Below are positions 1-10,279 of a DNA stretch of 30,507 nucleotides, piece after piece. A model generated the notes under the pieces. That model searched no databases. It was not told where the DNA came from and worked only from the letters and a program-made list of their open reading frames with translations. Numbering within the stretch: the stretch's first letter is position 1; each line of letters begins with the position of its first letter. A program made the translations under genes and the position numbers. The stretch is taken from positions 1-30,507 of the forward strand of contig JAPPFO010000206.1 in the NCBI GenBank assembly GCA_028875175.1, read 5' to 3'. The stretch is from Chloroflexota bacterium (GTDB lineage Bacteria; Chloroflexota; UBA11872).

Positions 1-1400
1 AGGATGTAGGCCGCGCTCATCAGCATGCCCATCGTGCCCACTGCCGTACCGAACACGCCGGCTACAAAGGGGGTGATCTCGGTAATGCCCAGGTCGGCGA
101 ATCCCTGAATGCCCGCCTGGAACGACGCCCACAGCGCCACCGAAATGACGATGATTGGCATGGCCGTGTTCTCCAGACCAACGGCCAGTCCGGAAATGAT
201 GTTCGTGGCCGCCCCGGTTCGGGAAGCCTCGGCGATCTCGCGCACCGGCCGGTTGAACGCCGTGTAGTACTGCGTGATGTACACGAAGGCGACACTGGTC
301 AGGATGCCGATCACGCCGCACAGGAAGAACCACCACGACTCCAGCATCACCAGGGCCGAAATCGCCATGCCGACCGTGGCCAGCACGGCTGTGGTCCAGT
401 ACCCCACGTCCAGGGCCCGCTGTGCGTTGCGAACCCGGTCGGGTCGGATGACCAGCAGTCCGACGATCGAGGCGAGGGCCCCGAACGACCGGACGACCAG
501 TGGAAACAGAATCCAGGCAATGTTGTCTTCGCCGGTCGCCTTGAATACGGCGACACCCAGAATCATGGCCCCGATGCTCTCGGCGGCCGTGGACTCGAAG
601 AGGTCGGCGCCTCGTCCAGCGCAGTCGCCCACGTTGTCGCCCACCAGGTCGGCGATCACCGCGGGGTTCCGCGGGTCGTCTTCCGGCAGGCGGGCTTCCA
701 CCTTGCCGACCAGGTCCGCGCCCACGTCGGCGGCCTTGGTGTAAATCCCGCCGCCAAGCTGGGCGAACAGGGCCACGAAACTAGCCCCGAACCCGAACCC
801 GACGATCAGCTCCGGCGTGACCTTCGGATTCTCGAAGCCGCCGAACAGCCAGAACAGCATGAACACGCCGAGCAGGCTGAGACCTACGATCAGAATTCCC
901 GACACCGCCCCGCCGCGCAGGGCAATCGTGAGGGCGTCGCCGAGCGAGCGCGTTGCCGCGCTGGCCGTTCGCACGTTGGACCGAACGGCAATGATCATGC
1001 CGATCACGCCCGAGAGACCGGACAGCACCGCGCCAACCAGGAACGACACCCCGGTCCGCCAGGCGAGGTCGCCGGCCTCGATGCCCTTCGCCTCGTTTTC
1101 GCCAAAGAACAGCAGCAGAACCGCCAGAAAGGCGGCTGCCACGATGGCCATCCAGGCGATGGTGCGGTACTGCCGCTGCAGGAAAGCTGTGGCGCCGTCG
1201 AATATGCGGTCGCCGTTCAGCGCCATCCGACCGAACAGTTCCGACCGTTCTTCGGCTTCCAACCCCTGCATGGCCGGAATGAGATCCGCGGGGTTTGCCG
1301 TACGGTCAACCGGCCGCGTCAGAACATCGCGCGCCAGGTAAATGACGACGAGCACCGAAACGATGATCGACGCGGGTACAAGCCAGACCAGACCTTCCAA
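1..1400 (-). CDS. hppA: membrane-bound proton/sodium-translocating pyrophosphatase (partial, C-terminus off the left edge)
   Basis: This integral membrane pump couples hydrolysis of pyrophosphate to export of H+ or Na+. About 466 N-terminal residues are present and the reading frame stays open to base 1; the family is usually 650-800 residues. Family hallmarks are visible: GGGIYTKAADVGADLVGKVE around residues 216-235 (the substrate/Mg loop with D225, D229, K233 and E235) and DLVGDNVGDCAGRGADLFEST around 251-271. Several hydrophobic helices surround them. The start is TTG at 1400: the codon directly before it is an in-frame TAG, and a strong Shine-Dalgarno sequence lies 8 nt upstream. The Ala/Lys position that separates K+-dependent from K+-independent enzymes is outside the window, so subtype and ion cannot be told. 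hisC lies upstream on the same strand, 79 bp away. Confidence 0.95.
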   Translation of the reverse strand, partial: MEGLVWLVPASIIVSVLVVIYLARDVLTRPVDRTANPADLIPAMQGLEAEERSELFGRMALNGDRIFDGATAFLQRQYRTIAWMAIVAAAFLAVLLLFFGENEAKGIEAGDLAWRTGVSFLVGAVLSGLSGVIGMIIAVRSNVRTASAATRSLGDALTIALRGGAVSGILIVGLSLLGVFMLFWLFGGFENPKVTPELIVGFGFGASFVALFAQLGGGIYTKAADVGADLVGKVEARLPEDDPRNPAVIADLVGDNVGDCAGRGADLFESTAAESIGAMILGVAVFKATGEDNIAWILFPLVVRSFGALASIVGLLVIRPDRVRNAQRALDVGYWTTAVLATVGMAISALVMLESWWFFLCGVIGILTSVAFVYITQYYTAFNRPVREIAEASRTGAATNIISGLAVGLENTAMPIIVISVALWASFQAGIQGFADLGITEITPFVAGVFGTAVGTMGMLMSAAYI

Positions 1401-1408
1401 CTACGAAA

Positions 1409-1415
1409 CCTCCCT
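1409..1415 (-). promoter_or_regulatory. ribosome binding site fixing a TTG start of hppA
   Basis: On the minus strand the sequence reads AGGGAGG, ending 8 nt before the TTG at 1400. With the in-frame TAG immediately before that TTG, this site settles the start codon of hppA. Confidence 0.75.
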
Positions 1416-1479
1416 GCGAACCATGCGTCGCGATGGCTGAGTGCATGGTGAAGCGACCAAAATTGACCTAGACATCGGC

Positions 1480-2553
1480 TCAGTCCTCGCCGTTTCGAAC
1501 CGGTCCAACCGCCAGGATCTCGCCGAGGGCCTCCAGCAACGTCCGCATGTCCGCGTCCGATCCAATCGAGACGCGCAGCGCGTTGGCATGGCGAGGCTCC
1601 TCAGCGAAGCGGCGGACCAGGATTCGACGGTTGGCGAGTTCACGCTGAACGACGCCCGCGTCGTGGGGCGCGCACTCAACGAAGACAAAATTCGCTTCGG
1701 ATGGATATACCTGGAGATCAAAGCGTCCGCGGAGCTCCTCTGCAAATGCGTCCCGCCGGACGCGAGTTGCCTCCCAGTGCGCCTCCGCCCACGCGATTTC
1801 GTCACAGGCTGCCACCCCGGCAACCTGCGCAAGCCGGCTGACATTGTACGAGTCCTTGACGCGGTGCAAGACGTCGATGAACGCGGGATCGCCCACCGCA
1901 TATCCCAGGCGGATCCCTGCCAGACCAAACGCTTTGGAAAACGACCGCGTCACGCACACGTTCGGCAGCGTCCGCGCCAGGTCCATCCGGTCGCTCGATG
2001 CGAACTCGACATACGCCTCGTCAATCACCAGCAGGTTCGTGCGCTCCGCCAGCCAACGCAGTTCGTCGGCCCCGTAGTGCGTGCCGGCCGGATTGTTGGG
2101 GCTGGCCACGAAGGTCACCGCACCGCGTGCCGCCGCGAGCTGCCGCACGGGTAACTCGAACCCTGGCCCGAGTGGACAGTGCACCATTCGCGCGCCCTGG
2201 ATCTCGGCCAACACCGGATACAGGGAGTAGCTGGGATGCGGTGCCACCACCCGCGCCTCGGGCCCGCACACCGCGCGGACAATGAGGTTCAGTACGTCGT
2301 CCGACCCGTTTCCTACGAAGACGTGCTCAGGCGTCGCCAGGTGACGGTCCGCCAGCCGCTCGCGCAGTTCCTGGCTGACCGGATTCGGGTACAGGCGCAC
2401 GTCGTTCGTGACGGCTTCGCGCAGCCGCGTCAGGACACCAGGGGCCACGGCCGGACTCTCGTTGGTGTTCAGCTTGGTCCAGTCGCCTCCGCTTGGCTGG
2501 TGGCCCGGCGTATAACCGTGCAGCGCGGCAATCTCGGGGCGTATCTGAACCAT
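1480..2553 (-). CDS. hisC: histidinol-phosphate aminotransferase
   Basis: A PLP-dependent fold-type I aminotransferase that converts imidazole-acetol phosphate to L-histidinol phosphate in histidine synthesis. The 357-residue length is normal for HisC. Visible motifs are LNTNESP near residue 28, the YPNP segment near 55-58, GNGSDDVL near 81-88, ASPNNPAGT near 150-158, the PLP-contacting VIDEAYVEF near 176-184, and the Schiff-base lysine in SFSKAFGLAGIRLGY (K207). It starts with ATG at 2553, with no clear Shine-Dalgarno. No other his genes lie nearby, so it is outside a his operon. Some HisC proteins also act on aromatic amino acids; the sequence alone does not exclude that. Confidence 0.93.
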   Translation of the reverse strand: MVQIRPEIAALHGYTPGHQPSGGDWTKLNTNESPAVAPGVLTRLREAVTNDVRLYPNPVSQELRERLADRHLATPEHVFVGNGSDDVLNLIVRAVCGPEARVVAPHPSYSLYPVLAEIQGARMVHCPLGPGFELPVRQLAAARGAVTFVASPNNPAGTHYGADELRWLAERTNLLVIDEAYVEFASSDRMDLARTLPNVCVTRSFSKAFGLAGIRLGYAVGDPAFIDVLHRVKDSYNVSRLAQVAGVAACDEIAWAEAHWEATRVRRDAFAEELRGRFDLQVYPSEANFVFVECAPHDAGVVQRELANRRILVRRFAEEPRHANALRVSIGSDADMRTLLEALGEILAVGPVRNGED

Positions 2554-2642
2554 GGAAAGCGTTTGGGGGGACCGTCGCGCGCTAGGCGGGCATACGGGAC
2601 CGCATGCTACCTACTGGCCGCACATTCCGCCTGCAGCCCGCC

Positions 2643-3203
2643 TCAGCCCTCCCAGCCAAGATCTGGAAACGCCGCCCGCGCCCGGGCATATGTCGCCAGT
2701 GAACCCAGGTCACGGATGGCTCCTTCGGCAACCAGCCCCGGCAGATGGGCGAGCGGAGTCATTACCACCTCAATCTGCTCCGTCTCCTCGGGCTCAGGCT
2801 CGCAGACCTGCTCGGCGTCCAGAATGACGAAAACGTAAGCCAGATTGCGGTTGCGTGAAGGACTGGTCAGCAGCGTCCCCGCGCTATGCATGCGGCCAGC
2901 GTAGCCGGTCTCTTCCAGGAGCTCCCGGGCTGCCGCAGTCTCCGGCGTCTCGTCGTCTTCCACGAGTCCCGCGGGAAACTCCAGCACCACGTCACGGGCG
3001 CCGTGCTTGTACTGACGCACTAACGGGACCTCGCAGGCGGGCGTGACCGCCACCATTAGGCAGAAGTCGTTCTGATTCAGCACGTGATACTGCGAAATCT
3101 CCAGGCCGCTCGGGAGACGCACGTGCTCCAGGGTGTGGGTCAACCAGCGGTCGCTGGAAACCGTGCGCGAGCCCAGGATCTCCCAGGGTCGAAGGTCAGG
3201 CAT
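2643..3203 (-). CDS. NUDIX hydrolase, ADP-ribose pyrophosphatase-like
   Basis: A 186-residue NUDIX protein. The complete Nudix box GX5EX7REUXEEXGU is visible at residues 79-101 (GLVEDDETP, then RELLEETGY), which binds Mg2+ and performs pyrophosphate-bond hydrolysis. An EFPAGLVE segment just before the box is typical of ADP-ribose pyrophosphatases (NudF/YqkG group), as is the N-terminal beta-rich WEILGS region. The likely substrate is ADP-ribose or a related nucleoside diphosphate sugar; this is inferred from the subgroup. It starts with ATG at 3203 and is divergent from the aminopeptidase gene. hisC follows 89 bp downstream on the same strand. A small 6-bp stem with a 3-nt loop (3209-3223) lies in its leader. 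Confidence 0.9.
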   Translation of the reverse strand: MPDLRPWEILGSRTVSSDRWLTHTLEHVRLPSGLEISQYHVLNQNDFCLMVAVTPACEVPLVRQYKHGARDVVLEFPAGLVEDDETPETAAARELLEETGYAGRMHSAGTLLTSPSRNRNLAYVFVILDAEQVCEPEPEETEQIEVVMTPLAHLPGLVAEGAIRDLGSLATYARARAAFPDLGWEG

Positions 3204-3281
3204 GCGGGCCCAGCCCTGCTGGGACTAACGCGTGGCGAGTTTTGGGTACTTTCCCTACGGACACTGGGTTGAGCGCTGCAC

Positions 3282-3324
3282 GGGCGGCGTTAGAGGATGG
3301 GCTCATCACCGCCATTAACCGCCC
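3282..3324 (+). promoter_or_regulatory. imperfect leader hairpin before the aminopeptidase start
   Basis: GGGCGGCGTTA at 3282-3292 can pair with TAACCGCCC at 3316-3324, forming nine base pairs with a CG bulge and a 23-nt loop. The stem ends directly beside the GAGGA ribosome binding site (3325-3329) of the gene starting at 3338, so folding could affect translation. A regulatory role is inference from position only. Confidence 0.3.
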
Positions 3325-3337
3325 GAGGACTTGTTCC

Positions 3338-4405
3338 GTGACTGACCCCCGCGTGGAAACGCTTGCCGACATCCTAGTGCAGCACTCGACCGAGGTCGGC
3401 CCCGGCGACCTGGTCGTCATCGACGGCACCGCCAACGCTCAACCGCTCCTGATGGCCTGCTACCGGCGTGTGCTGGCGGCCGGTGGGCACCCCCGGCTGA
3501 ATGTCGGCTTTGAGGAAGCGCAGGAGGTATTCCTTTCGGAAGCCAACGACGACCAGCTTGAGTTCTTGGACCCGGTTGCCAAGTTTCAGGCCGACGCAAT
3601 CCAGGTCGCCATCCGTATCCGTGCCTCCGAGAACACGCGTGCCCTGGCCAACGTAGACCCGTCTAGGCTGGCCAAAACGATGATCGCCCGGCGCCCTGTC
3701 ATGGACCAGATCATCGAAAACGTGCGCTGGGTCCTTTGCGACTACCCCACCAACGCGCTGGCCCAGGAGGCCGAGATGTCGCTGAGCGAGTACGCCGATT
3801 TCCTGTACGGCGCCACCAACATCGATTGGTCTGAAATGACGGCGCGGCTGGCGTCGTTGAAGACCCGGCTCGAAGCCGGCTCGGAAGTTCGCATCGTCGG
3901 ACCCGATACGGACCTCACCCTCCGGACCGAAGGGCGTATCTGGGAACCGGCCGACGGAAAGAAGAACATGCCCGATGGCGAGATTTTCACGGCGCCGGTC
4001 GAGGACAGCGTCAACGGTCGAATCCGGTACGAGTTCCCGGCGATTTACCAGGGCCGCCAGGTCGACGGCATTACGTTGACATTCAAGGACGGCCTGATCG
4101 CGGAAGCCAGCGCGGAACGCGGCGAAGAGTTCCTCAACGCCATCCTGGACACCGACCCCGGCGCGCGACGCCTGGGCGAGATCGGCATAGGGACCAACGA
4201 CGGCATCCAGCGCCACACCAAGAACATCCTCTTCGACGAAAAGATGGGTGGCACGGTCCATCTGGCCGTGGGCCGTTCCTACGAGTTCACCGGCGGCAAG
4301 AATCAGTCCGCGGTTCACTGGGACATGGTGAAGGATTTGCGCACCGATAGCGCGCTGTACCTTGATGGTGCGCTCCTGCAAGAAAACGGAGTATTTGTGG
4401 AGTAG
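3338..4405 (+). CDS. M29-family metallo-aminopeptidase (AmpS/PepS/aminopeptidase T-like)
   Basis: A cytoplasmic dinuclear-metal aminopeptidase that removes N-terminal residues from peptides. The 355 residues start VTDPRVETLADILVQHS, which matches the usual N-terminus of the family. The expected metal and catalytic residues are present: E215 (NMPDGEIFTAP), E281 (GEIGIGTN), H308 and Y315 (GGTVHLAVGRSY), and H327 and D329 (AVHWDMVKDL). I chose the GTG at 3338 because GAGGA lies 8 nt upstream and family homology begins there. The frame remains open to an ATG at 3242, but those 32 extra residues look non-homologous and would cover a hairpin. The gene is divergent from the NUDIX gene and is followed by a 351-bp gap. 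Confidence 0.9.
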   Translation: MTDPRVETLADILVQHSTEVGPGDLVVIDGTANAQPLLMACYRRVLAAGGHPRLNVGFEEAQEVFLSEANDDQLEFLDPVAKFQADAIQVAIRIRASENTRALANVDPSRLAKTMIARRPVMDQIIENVRWVLCDYPTNALAQEAEMSLSEYADFLYGATNIDWSEMTARLASLKTRLEAGSEVRIVGPDTDLTLRTEGRIWEPADGKKNMPDGEIFTAPVEDSVNGRIRYEFPAIYQGRQVDGITLTFKDGLIAEASAERGEEFLNAILDTDPGARRLGEIGIGTNDGIQRHTKNILFDEKMGGTVHLAVGRSYEFTGGKNQSAVHWDMVKDLRTDSALYLDGALLQENGVFVE

Positions 4406-4756
4406 TCGAGTTTTCCTTTTGTAGCTTCATATTGGACATTAGCGCCAGATCACGGCCTCTTGCGCCGGGAGACTACGGCCCCAAATCGATCGTCCTGTGG
4501 TACGATGGGTTTATCGGACAGACCACCTGATCCCGGGCACGAGAAAGTGGAGGCGGTTCGGGCATCAACGGAAAGAACCTATCCGTAACCGTCGCCCTGC
4601 CGCACACTTCCGCGCAGTGATTGGCTGGCTTCACCGGCCTCCTGGTCCTGCAAATATCAGGCACACCCGTCCCGCCGAAGCCGTCGGTTCGCTATGCAGC
4701 CACATCGTCGTGGTGAACGAGCCCGCCACTCGGTCGGCGAAGGAGCTCTAAGCCGG
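4406..4756. other. 351-bp intergenic region upstream of gyrB
   Basis: No convincing gene was found here. The left end is T-rich (GTTTTCCTTTT at 4411-4421), after a possible weak inverted repeat GAAAAC/GTTTTC that starts inside the aminopeptidase end; this could stop transcription weakly. A possible extended -10 lies at 4498-4506. The remainder (about 4507-4756) would be an unusually long gyrB leader. No DnaA-box cluster or tRNA was seen. An open frame at 4497-4751 has no family resemblance and no ribosome binding site. Confidence 0.5.
4498..4506 (+). promoter_or_regulatory. gyrB: candidate extended -10 promoter element for gyrB
   Basis: The sequence TGGTACGAT fits the extended -10 pattern TGN-TANNNT. 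No recognisable -35 box lies 17 bp upstream, which is tolerated for extended -10 promoters. It is the best promoter candidate in the gap, but weak; a start site here would leave a leader of roughly 245 nt before gyrB. Confidence 0.25.
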
Positions 4757-6649
<1,893 letters not shown>

Positions 6650-6659
6650 CGATCCACGC

Positions 6660-7676
6660 ATGACGGCCGCCGCCGAGAGTCCGGCCATCGCCCTGGATGT
6701 CATGGGCGGAGACCGGGCGCCGGAGGCCACTATTGACGGCGCAATCGGCTGGACAAAGTCAACCGGCCAACGCGCCATCCTGGTCGGTGACGTCGATGTC
6801 ATGCGCGCTCTGCTGTCGAGCGGCGGCGAGGATCCCTCAGCCTGGCGCCTGGAATCGGGGCCAACCACCATCGGCATGAACGAACACCCGGTACAGGCGG
6901 TGCGATCCACCCGGGACGCCTCGATTCGACGCTGCGCGGAGCTCGTCCGCTCCAGGGAGGCCCAGGCCCTCGTATCGATGGGCAACACCGGCGCCACGAT
7001 GGCGGCCGGCGTCCTGGTGGTAGGACGTGCGGCTGGCGTGGACCGGCCCGGGCTGGCGGTCCTCATCCCCGGTCGCGATTCGCCTACGCTGCTCATTGAT
7101 GTCGGCGCCAACGCCGAGGCCCGCCCCGAACACCTGCGCGACTTTGGCCTGATGGGCGAGGTTTACCTGCGCCAGGTGCTCGGCACGCCGAACCCCCGCG
7201 CCGGGGTGTTGAGCATCGGCGAGGAAGCCACCAAGGGCAGCCCACTGACCCTCGCGGCCGCCGAACTCCTGGCCGCCTCGCCGCTTGAATTTGTCGGCAA
7301 TATCGAGCCGGGCGGGCTCTTCAATAGCAGCGCTGATGTGGTGGTCTGCGACGGCTTCACAGGCAACCTGGTCCTAAAGTCCTTCGAGGCCACGGCTGAG
7401 TTTGCGGTGGGTGAGCTTCGCGCCGCTGTTCGACGCCGTCCCTACACGCTTCCCGGGGTAGTCTTCATGTATCCAGCCTTCCGCGCGGTACGGCGTCGCA
7501 CCGACTACGCGCAATACGGCGGTACACCGCTGCTCGGTGTCAACGGCGTGGTCATCATTGGACACGGACGATCGAACGCCATGGCGGTGGAAAACGCGCT
7601 CAATGCCGCGGCCCGTGCCGTCGAGTCCCGCGTCGTCGAGCGCGTCTCGGACGGACTAGCCTTAATAGACCGGTAA
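6660..7676 (+). CDS. plsX: phosphate acyltransferase PlsX
   Basis: Transfers acyl chains from acyl-ACP to phosphate, making acyl-phosphate for PlsY in phospholipid synthesis; it is a peripheral membrane enzyme. The 338 residues fit the family. Hallmarks are the N-terminal IALDVMGGDRAPEA, SMGNTGATMA near residues 103-112, LIDVGANAEARPEHL, GVLSIGEEATKGS, and the C-terminal VVCDGFTGNLVLKSFE. It begins with ATG at 6660, 10 bp after gyrB, and has no strong Shine-Dalgarno, so translation may depend on gyrB. The usual fab/acpP neighbours are absent. Confidence 0.95.
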   Translation: MTAAAESPAIALDVMGGDRAPEATIDGAIGWTKSTGQRAILVGDVDVMRALLSSGGEDPSAWRLESGPTTIGMNEHPVQAVRSTRDASIRRCAELVRSREAQALVSMGNTGATMAAGVLVVGRAAGVDRPGLAVLIPGRDSPTLLIDVGANAEARPEHLRDFGLMGEVYLRQVLGTPNPRAGVLSIGEEATKGSPLTLAAAELLAASPLEFVGNIEPGGLFNSSADVVVCDGFTGNLVLKSFEATAEFAVGELRAAVRRRPYTLPGVVFMYPAFRAVRRRTDYAQYGGTPLLGVNGVVIIGHGRSNAMAVENALNAAARAVESRVVERVSDGLALIDR

Positions 7677-7729
7677 CCCCACCCAAGCGGTCGGCGGCAA
7701 CCCCATACACGTTGGAGACAGTTCCGCCC

Positions 7730-8737
7730 ATGTCCGCGCCGATACGCCGCCGCCTCATTCCTCGCTCTGTCCAAGAGGGCTGGGATGAGGGCTTTTGGCT
7801 CCCGCGCCGCCGACTGCTTGGCCTGCTTGCGGCCACTTCCGCCGCCCCGGCCCTGAGCGCGTGCGACGTCTGGAACCTGGTTGGTCGGCCCAACGACCGA
7901 AGTCCCGGCGGGTCACCTCTCTCGATTCCCGCGCTGCGCGCGCGCAGCTTCCCGCCCTCAGAGATTCGCCTGCACAAGGTGACGGCGCGCCTGGACGACT
8001 ACACCTCGTACGTGATGAGCTACGACTCCGACGGTCTGCACATTACGGGCATGGCCACCATCCCGGCCGGACAAGGCCCCTTTCCGGTCGTCCTGCTCAA
8101 TCACGGCTACGTGCTGCCAAGCCAGTACGCCACCGGCGTGGGCACGCGCGTCATGGCCGACGCCCTGGCCCGGCGCGGCGTGGTGACGCTTGCCACGGAC
8201 TATCGCGGGCTCGGCGGTTCGCAAGACGACTCGCGGCTCAACATCGGCGCTCGGCTGGAATTCGTGATCGACGTTCTCAACCTGGCGGCGGCGGCGCGAG
8301 AATTCCCCGAAGCTCAGCCGGGTCGCATTGGCATTTGGGGGCATAGTCTCGGCGGCGAACTGGCCATCCGCGCTGGCGTCGTAGACCCCTGGATTGGCCC
8401 GATAGCGCTCTGGGCGCCGCTCAGCGTCTGGCTTGACGACATCTCCGACTACTACCGGGTCCCAACCTCCCGCTCAAGCGACCAGTTGCGCGCCGCCCTG
8501 TCCGCAGGGAACTATCTCGAAAGGCTGACGGGCCCGGTGGACATTCACCAGGGCGGGAACGATCTGGCGGTCAACCCTGCGTGGGCGTCAAAGCTCCGCC
8601 ATGCTCTGGGGGAGGCCGGCGTGGCAAGTAACCTCTACCTCTACCCCGGCGTGGGACATCTGCTGAACGCCAGCGCTCAGACCGTCGTCCGCAACAGCGC
8701 CGAGTTCTTGCAGCGAAACCTGTCGGCAACACGCTAG
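7730..8737 (+). CDS. exported alpha/beta hydrolase lipoprotein (Tat-type signal, lipobox)
   Basis: A 335-residue serine hydrolase. Residues 25-45 contain a twin-arginine stretch (PRRRLLGLL), a hydrophobic core and the lipobox LSAC, with C45 as the predicted lipid-modified residue. It is therefore probably Tat-exported and anchored to the outer face of the membrane. The alpha/beta-hydrolase core follows: an HG motif (LLNHGY), the nucleophile elbow GHSLGG with S206, D278 (GGNDLAVNP) and H310 (GVGHLLN). It resembles the dienelactone hydrolase/acyl-peptidase group; the substrate is unknown. The start is ATG at 7730 with GGAG 12 nt upstream; an in-frame TTG at 7712 is possible. The next gene follows after 12 bp. 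Confidence 0.8.
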   Translation: MSAPIRRRLIPRSVQEGWDEGFWLPRRRLLGLLAATSAAPALSACDVWNLVGRPNDRSPGGSPLSIPALRARSFPPSEIRLHKVTARLDDYTSYVMSYDSDGLHITGMATIPAGQGPFPVVLLNHGYVLPSQYATGVGTRVMADALARRGVVTLATDYRGLGGSQDDSRLNIGARLEFVIDVLNLAAAAREFPEAQPGRIGIWGHSLGGELAIRAGVVDPWIGPIALWAPLSVWLDDISDYYRVPTSRSSDQLRAALSAGNYLERLTGPVDIHQGGNDLAVNPAWASKLRHALGEAGVASNLYLYPGVGHLLNASAQTVVRNSAEFLQRNLSATR

Positions 8738-8749
8738 GAGTCACCGGCC

Positions 8750-10222
8750 GTGCCTGCCCTGTTTCAGGCCGCCGACCAGGTGTCCGCCAACGTCGGTCGA
8801 CGCATAGACGCGGCCCCCGCCGCCGCGATATTGGCCATTGCCGCGCTCGCCGCCACCCAGCCCCTGGACGCCGACCTCTGGGTTCACCTTAATAACGGTC
8901 GCTTCATCGCCAGCCGGGGCGAACTCCCCTATCCCGATCCATTCACCTTTAGCGCCGGGGACGCGGTATGGACCGTCCACGAGTGGCTTCCCGCCCTGAT
9001 TATTTTTCAACTGGTGGATCTGGGCGGAGTCATAGTCGCAGTCCTGGGTATAGCCGCTGTCTACGCCCTCATCTGGAGCCTGCTTGAGCGCACGCTCGCA
9101 GCCTACGGCGTCGGCCCATGGATGCGAACCGCCGGTCTGGTTACGGCATCCCTGCCGCTGTATCCGTTCGCGGGCATCCGTCCGCTGGCGTTCGGACTCC
9201 TGGCCGCGGCCTTGGCCGCCGCCCTGGCGTTGCATCATCGGCGCACCGGCTCGCATTGGGTGTGGCTGCTACCGTTCGTGTTCGTCCTCTGGGGGAACGT
9301 GCATGCCTCATTCCCCATCGGCTTCGCCCTGCTCGGCGCCCTCCTTTTCGAAGCACTCTGGGCACGATCCCCAATTCCCTACATCGGTCCCCGCCCCCAC
9401 ACACGCCTTGCACACTTTGCCGCCGTTGTGGCCCTGTCGGTCGTCGCACCGGCCCTCAACCCATCGGGACTCCGCCTGCTTGCCCAGCCATTCTTTCAAT
9501 GGGGCGGCGAGTTTCGCCGCTTCAACAGCGATTGGCGGCCACCCGCGATCTACAGCGAGACCTGGTGGTTCTTCTCGGCCTTTCTCGTTCTGACCGGCCT
9601 GCTGCTCATCCTGCGACGCGGTCGTGTCACCCCTATCGATGTCCTGGTGCTGGTCGTCGTGGTGGCCGCTGGCTACAGCACACGCAAAGTCATGCCCTTC
9701 GCCGCGGTTCTGGCGCCGTTGCTGCTGGCTAGCCCACTCGGGCTGACCGGCGCCGCTCGCCCGCATCCGCCGGCCTGGGCAATTCGCGCCGCCGCGGCGC
9801 TGACAGTGGCCGCGGCCGTTGGTTTCGCCGTCGCCATCAGCCCGCGCACGCTCGAGGGGCCAACCGTCGTGCCCATGCCGGACGCCGCCCGCGACCTTGT
9901 CGCTGGCACCGAAGCGACGCGAATCTTCGGCACCTACCATTGGGGCGCCTTCCTCACCTGGACTCTATGGCCGGATGCGCTTGTGTTCATCGACGGCCGC
10001 TTCGACCTCTTTGTGCCCGATACGCTCGCCGACTACCTCGCGGTCACAAGTCTCGAACCAGGCTGGCGCCAGGAACTTATGGACATAGACCCAGACGCCG
10101 TGGTCGTCCAAACTGACTCGCTGCTGGCGCGTCGATTGGCCCAGCGGGGGTCAGGCTGGCGTGACATCGGCGGCGATTCCATTGCTCGTGTATTCCTCTC
10201 CGACCGCGTCGAATCCGCTTGA
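8750..10222 (+). CDS. polytopic membrane protein, GT-C glycosyltransferase-like, function unknown
   Basis: A 490-residue protein with roughly ten hydrophobic segments and a soluble C-terminal part of about 100 residues. The N-terminal region carries DADLWVHLNNGR, then LPYPDPFTF, then VHEWLPAL. This acidic/His/Trp pattern is seen in a widespread family of uncharacterised GT-C-like membrane proteins, in which an acidic residue in the first outer loop is thought to be catalytic. Such proteins may move sugars from polyprenyl carriers onto lipids or proteins; this is inference. It starts with GTG at 8750; AGGAG overlaps the stop of the hydrolase gene 9 nt upstream, so the two genes are probably translationally coupled. 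A parS-like site lies just after it. Confidence 0.65.
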   Translation: MPALFQAADQVSANVGRRIDAAPAAAILAIAALAATQPLDADLWVHLNNGRFIASRGELPYPDPFTFSAGDAVWTVHEWLPALIIFQLVDLGGVIVAVLGIAAVYALIWSLLERTLAAYGVGPWMRTAGLVTASLPLYPFAGIRPLAFGLLAAALAAALALHHRRTGSHWVWLLPFVFVLWGNVHASFPIGFALLGALLFEALWARSPIPYIGPRPHTRLAHFAAVVALSVVAPALNPSGLRLLAQPFFQWGGEFRRFNSDWRPPAIYSETWWFFSAFLVLTGLLLILRRGRVTPIDVLVLVVVVAAGYSTRKVMPFAAVLAPLLLASPLGLTGAARPHPPAWAIRAAAALTVAAAVGFAVAISPRTLEGPTVVPMPDAARDLVAGTEATRIFGTYHWGAFLTWTLWPDALVFIDGRFDLFVPDTLADYLAVTSLEPGWRQELMDIDPDAVVVQTDSLLARRLAQRGSGWRDIGGDSIARVFLSDRVESA

Positions 10223-10233
10223 GACCGCTGCGA

Positions 10234-10249
10234 TGTTCCACGTGAAACA
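10234..10249. promoter_or_regulatory. parS-like ParB (Spo0J) binding site
   Basis: TGTTCCACGTGAAACA lies in the 57-bp gap between the membrane-protein gene and the adenosyltransferase gene. It matches the bacterial parS consensus TGTTNCACGTGAAACA at every defined position and is a 16-bp palindrome except for one pair. Flanking bases A and T extend the symmetry to 18 bp. By established knowledge, ParB loads as a CTP-gated clamp at such sites, which lie mostly in the origin-proximal part of the chromosome. No parA or parB gene is in the window. Confidence 0.8.
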
Positions 10250-10279
10250 TTCGACCCGGAAACCTGCCTTGGGTCGCCA

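Noticed and set aside
274..1341. Open frames on the plus strand across 274-744 and 817-1341
   Set aside because: They are antisense to the clear hppA coding sequence, have no family resemblance and are rich in Arg/Ser/Pro as expected for GC-rich shadow frames.
3242..3337. N-terminal extension of the aminopeptidase from ATG 3242
   Set aside because: The extra 32 residues lack family similarity, contain the hairpin region, and the GTG at 3338 has a proper ribosome binding site.
4497..4751. 84-residue open frame upstream of gyrB
   Set aside because: No ribosome binding site, no domain, and it lacks the codon pattern of neighbouring genes; treated as leader sequence.
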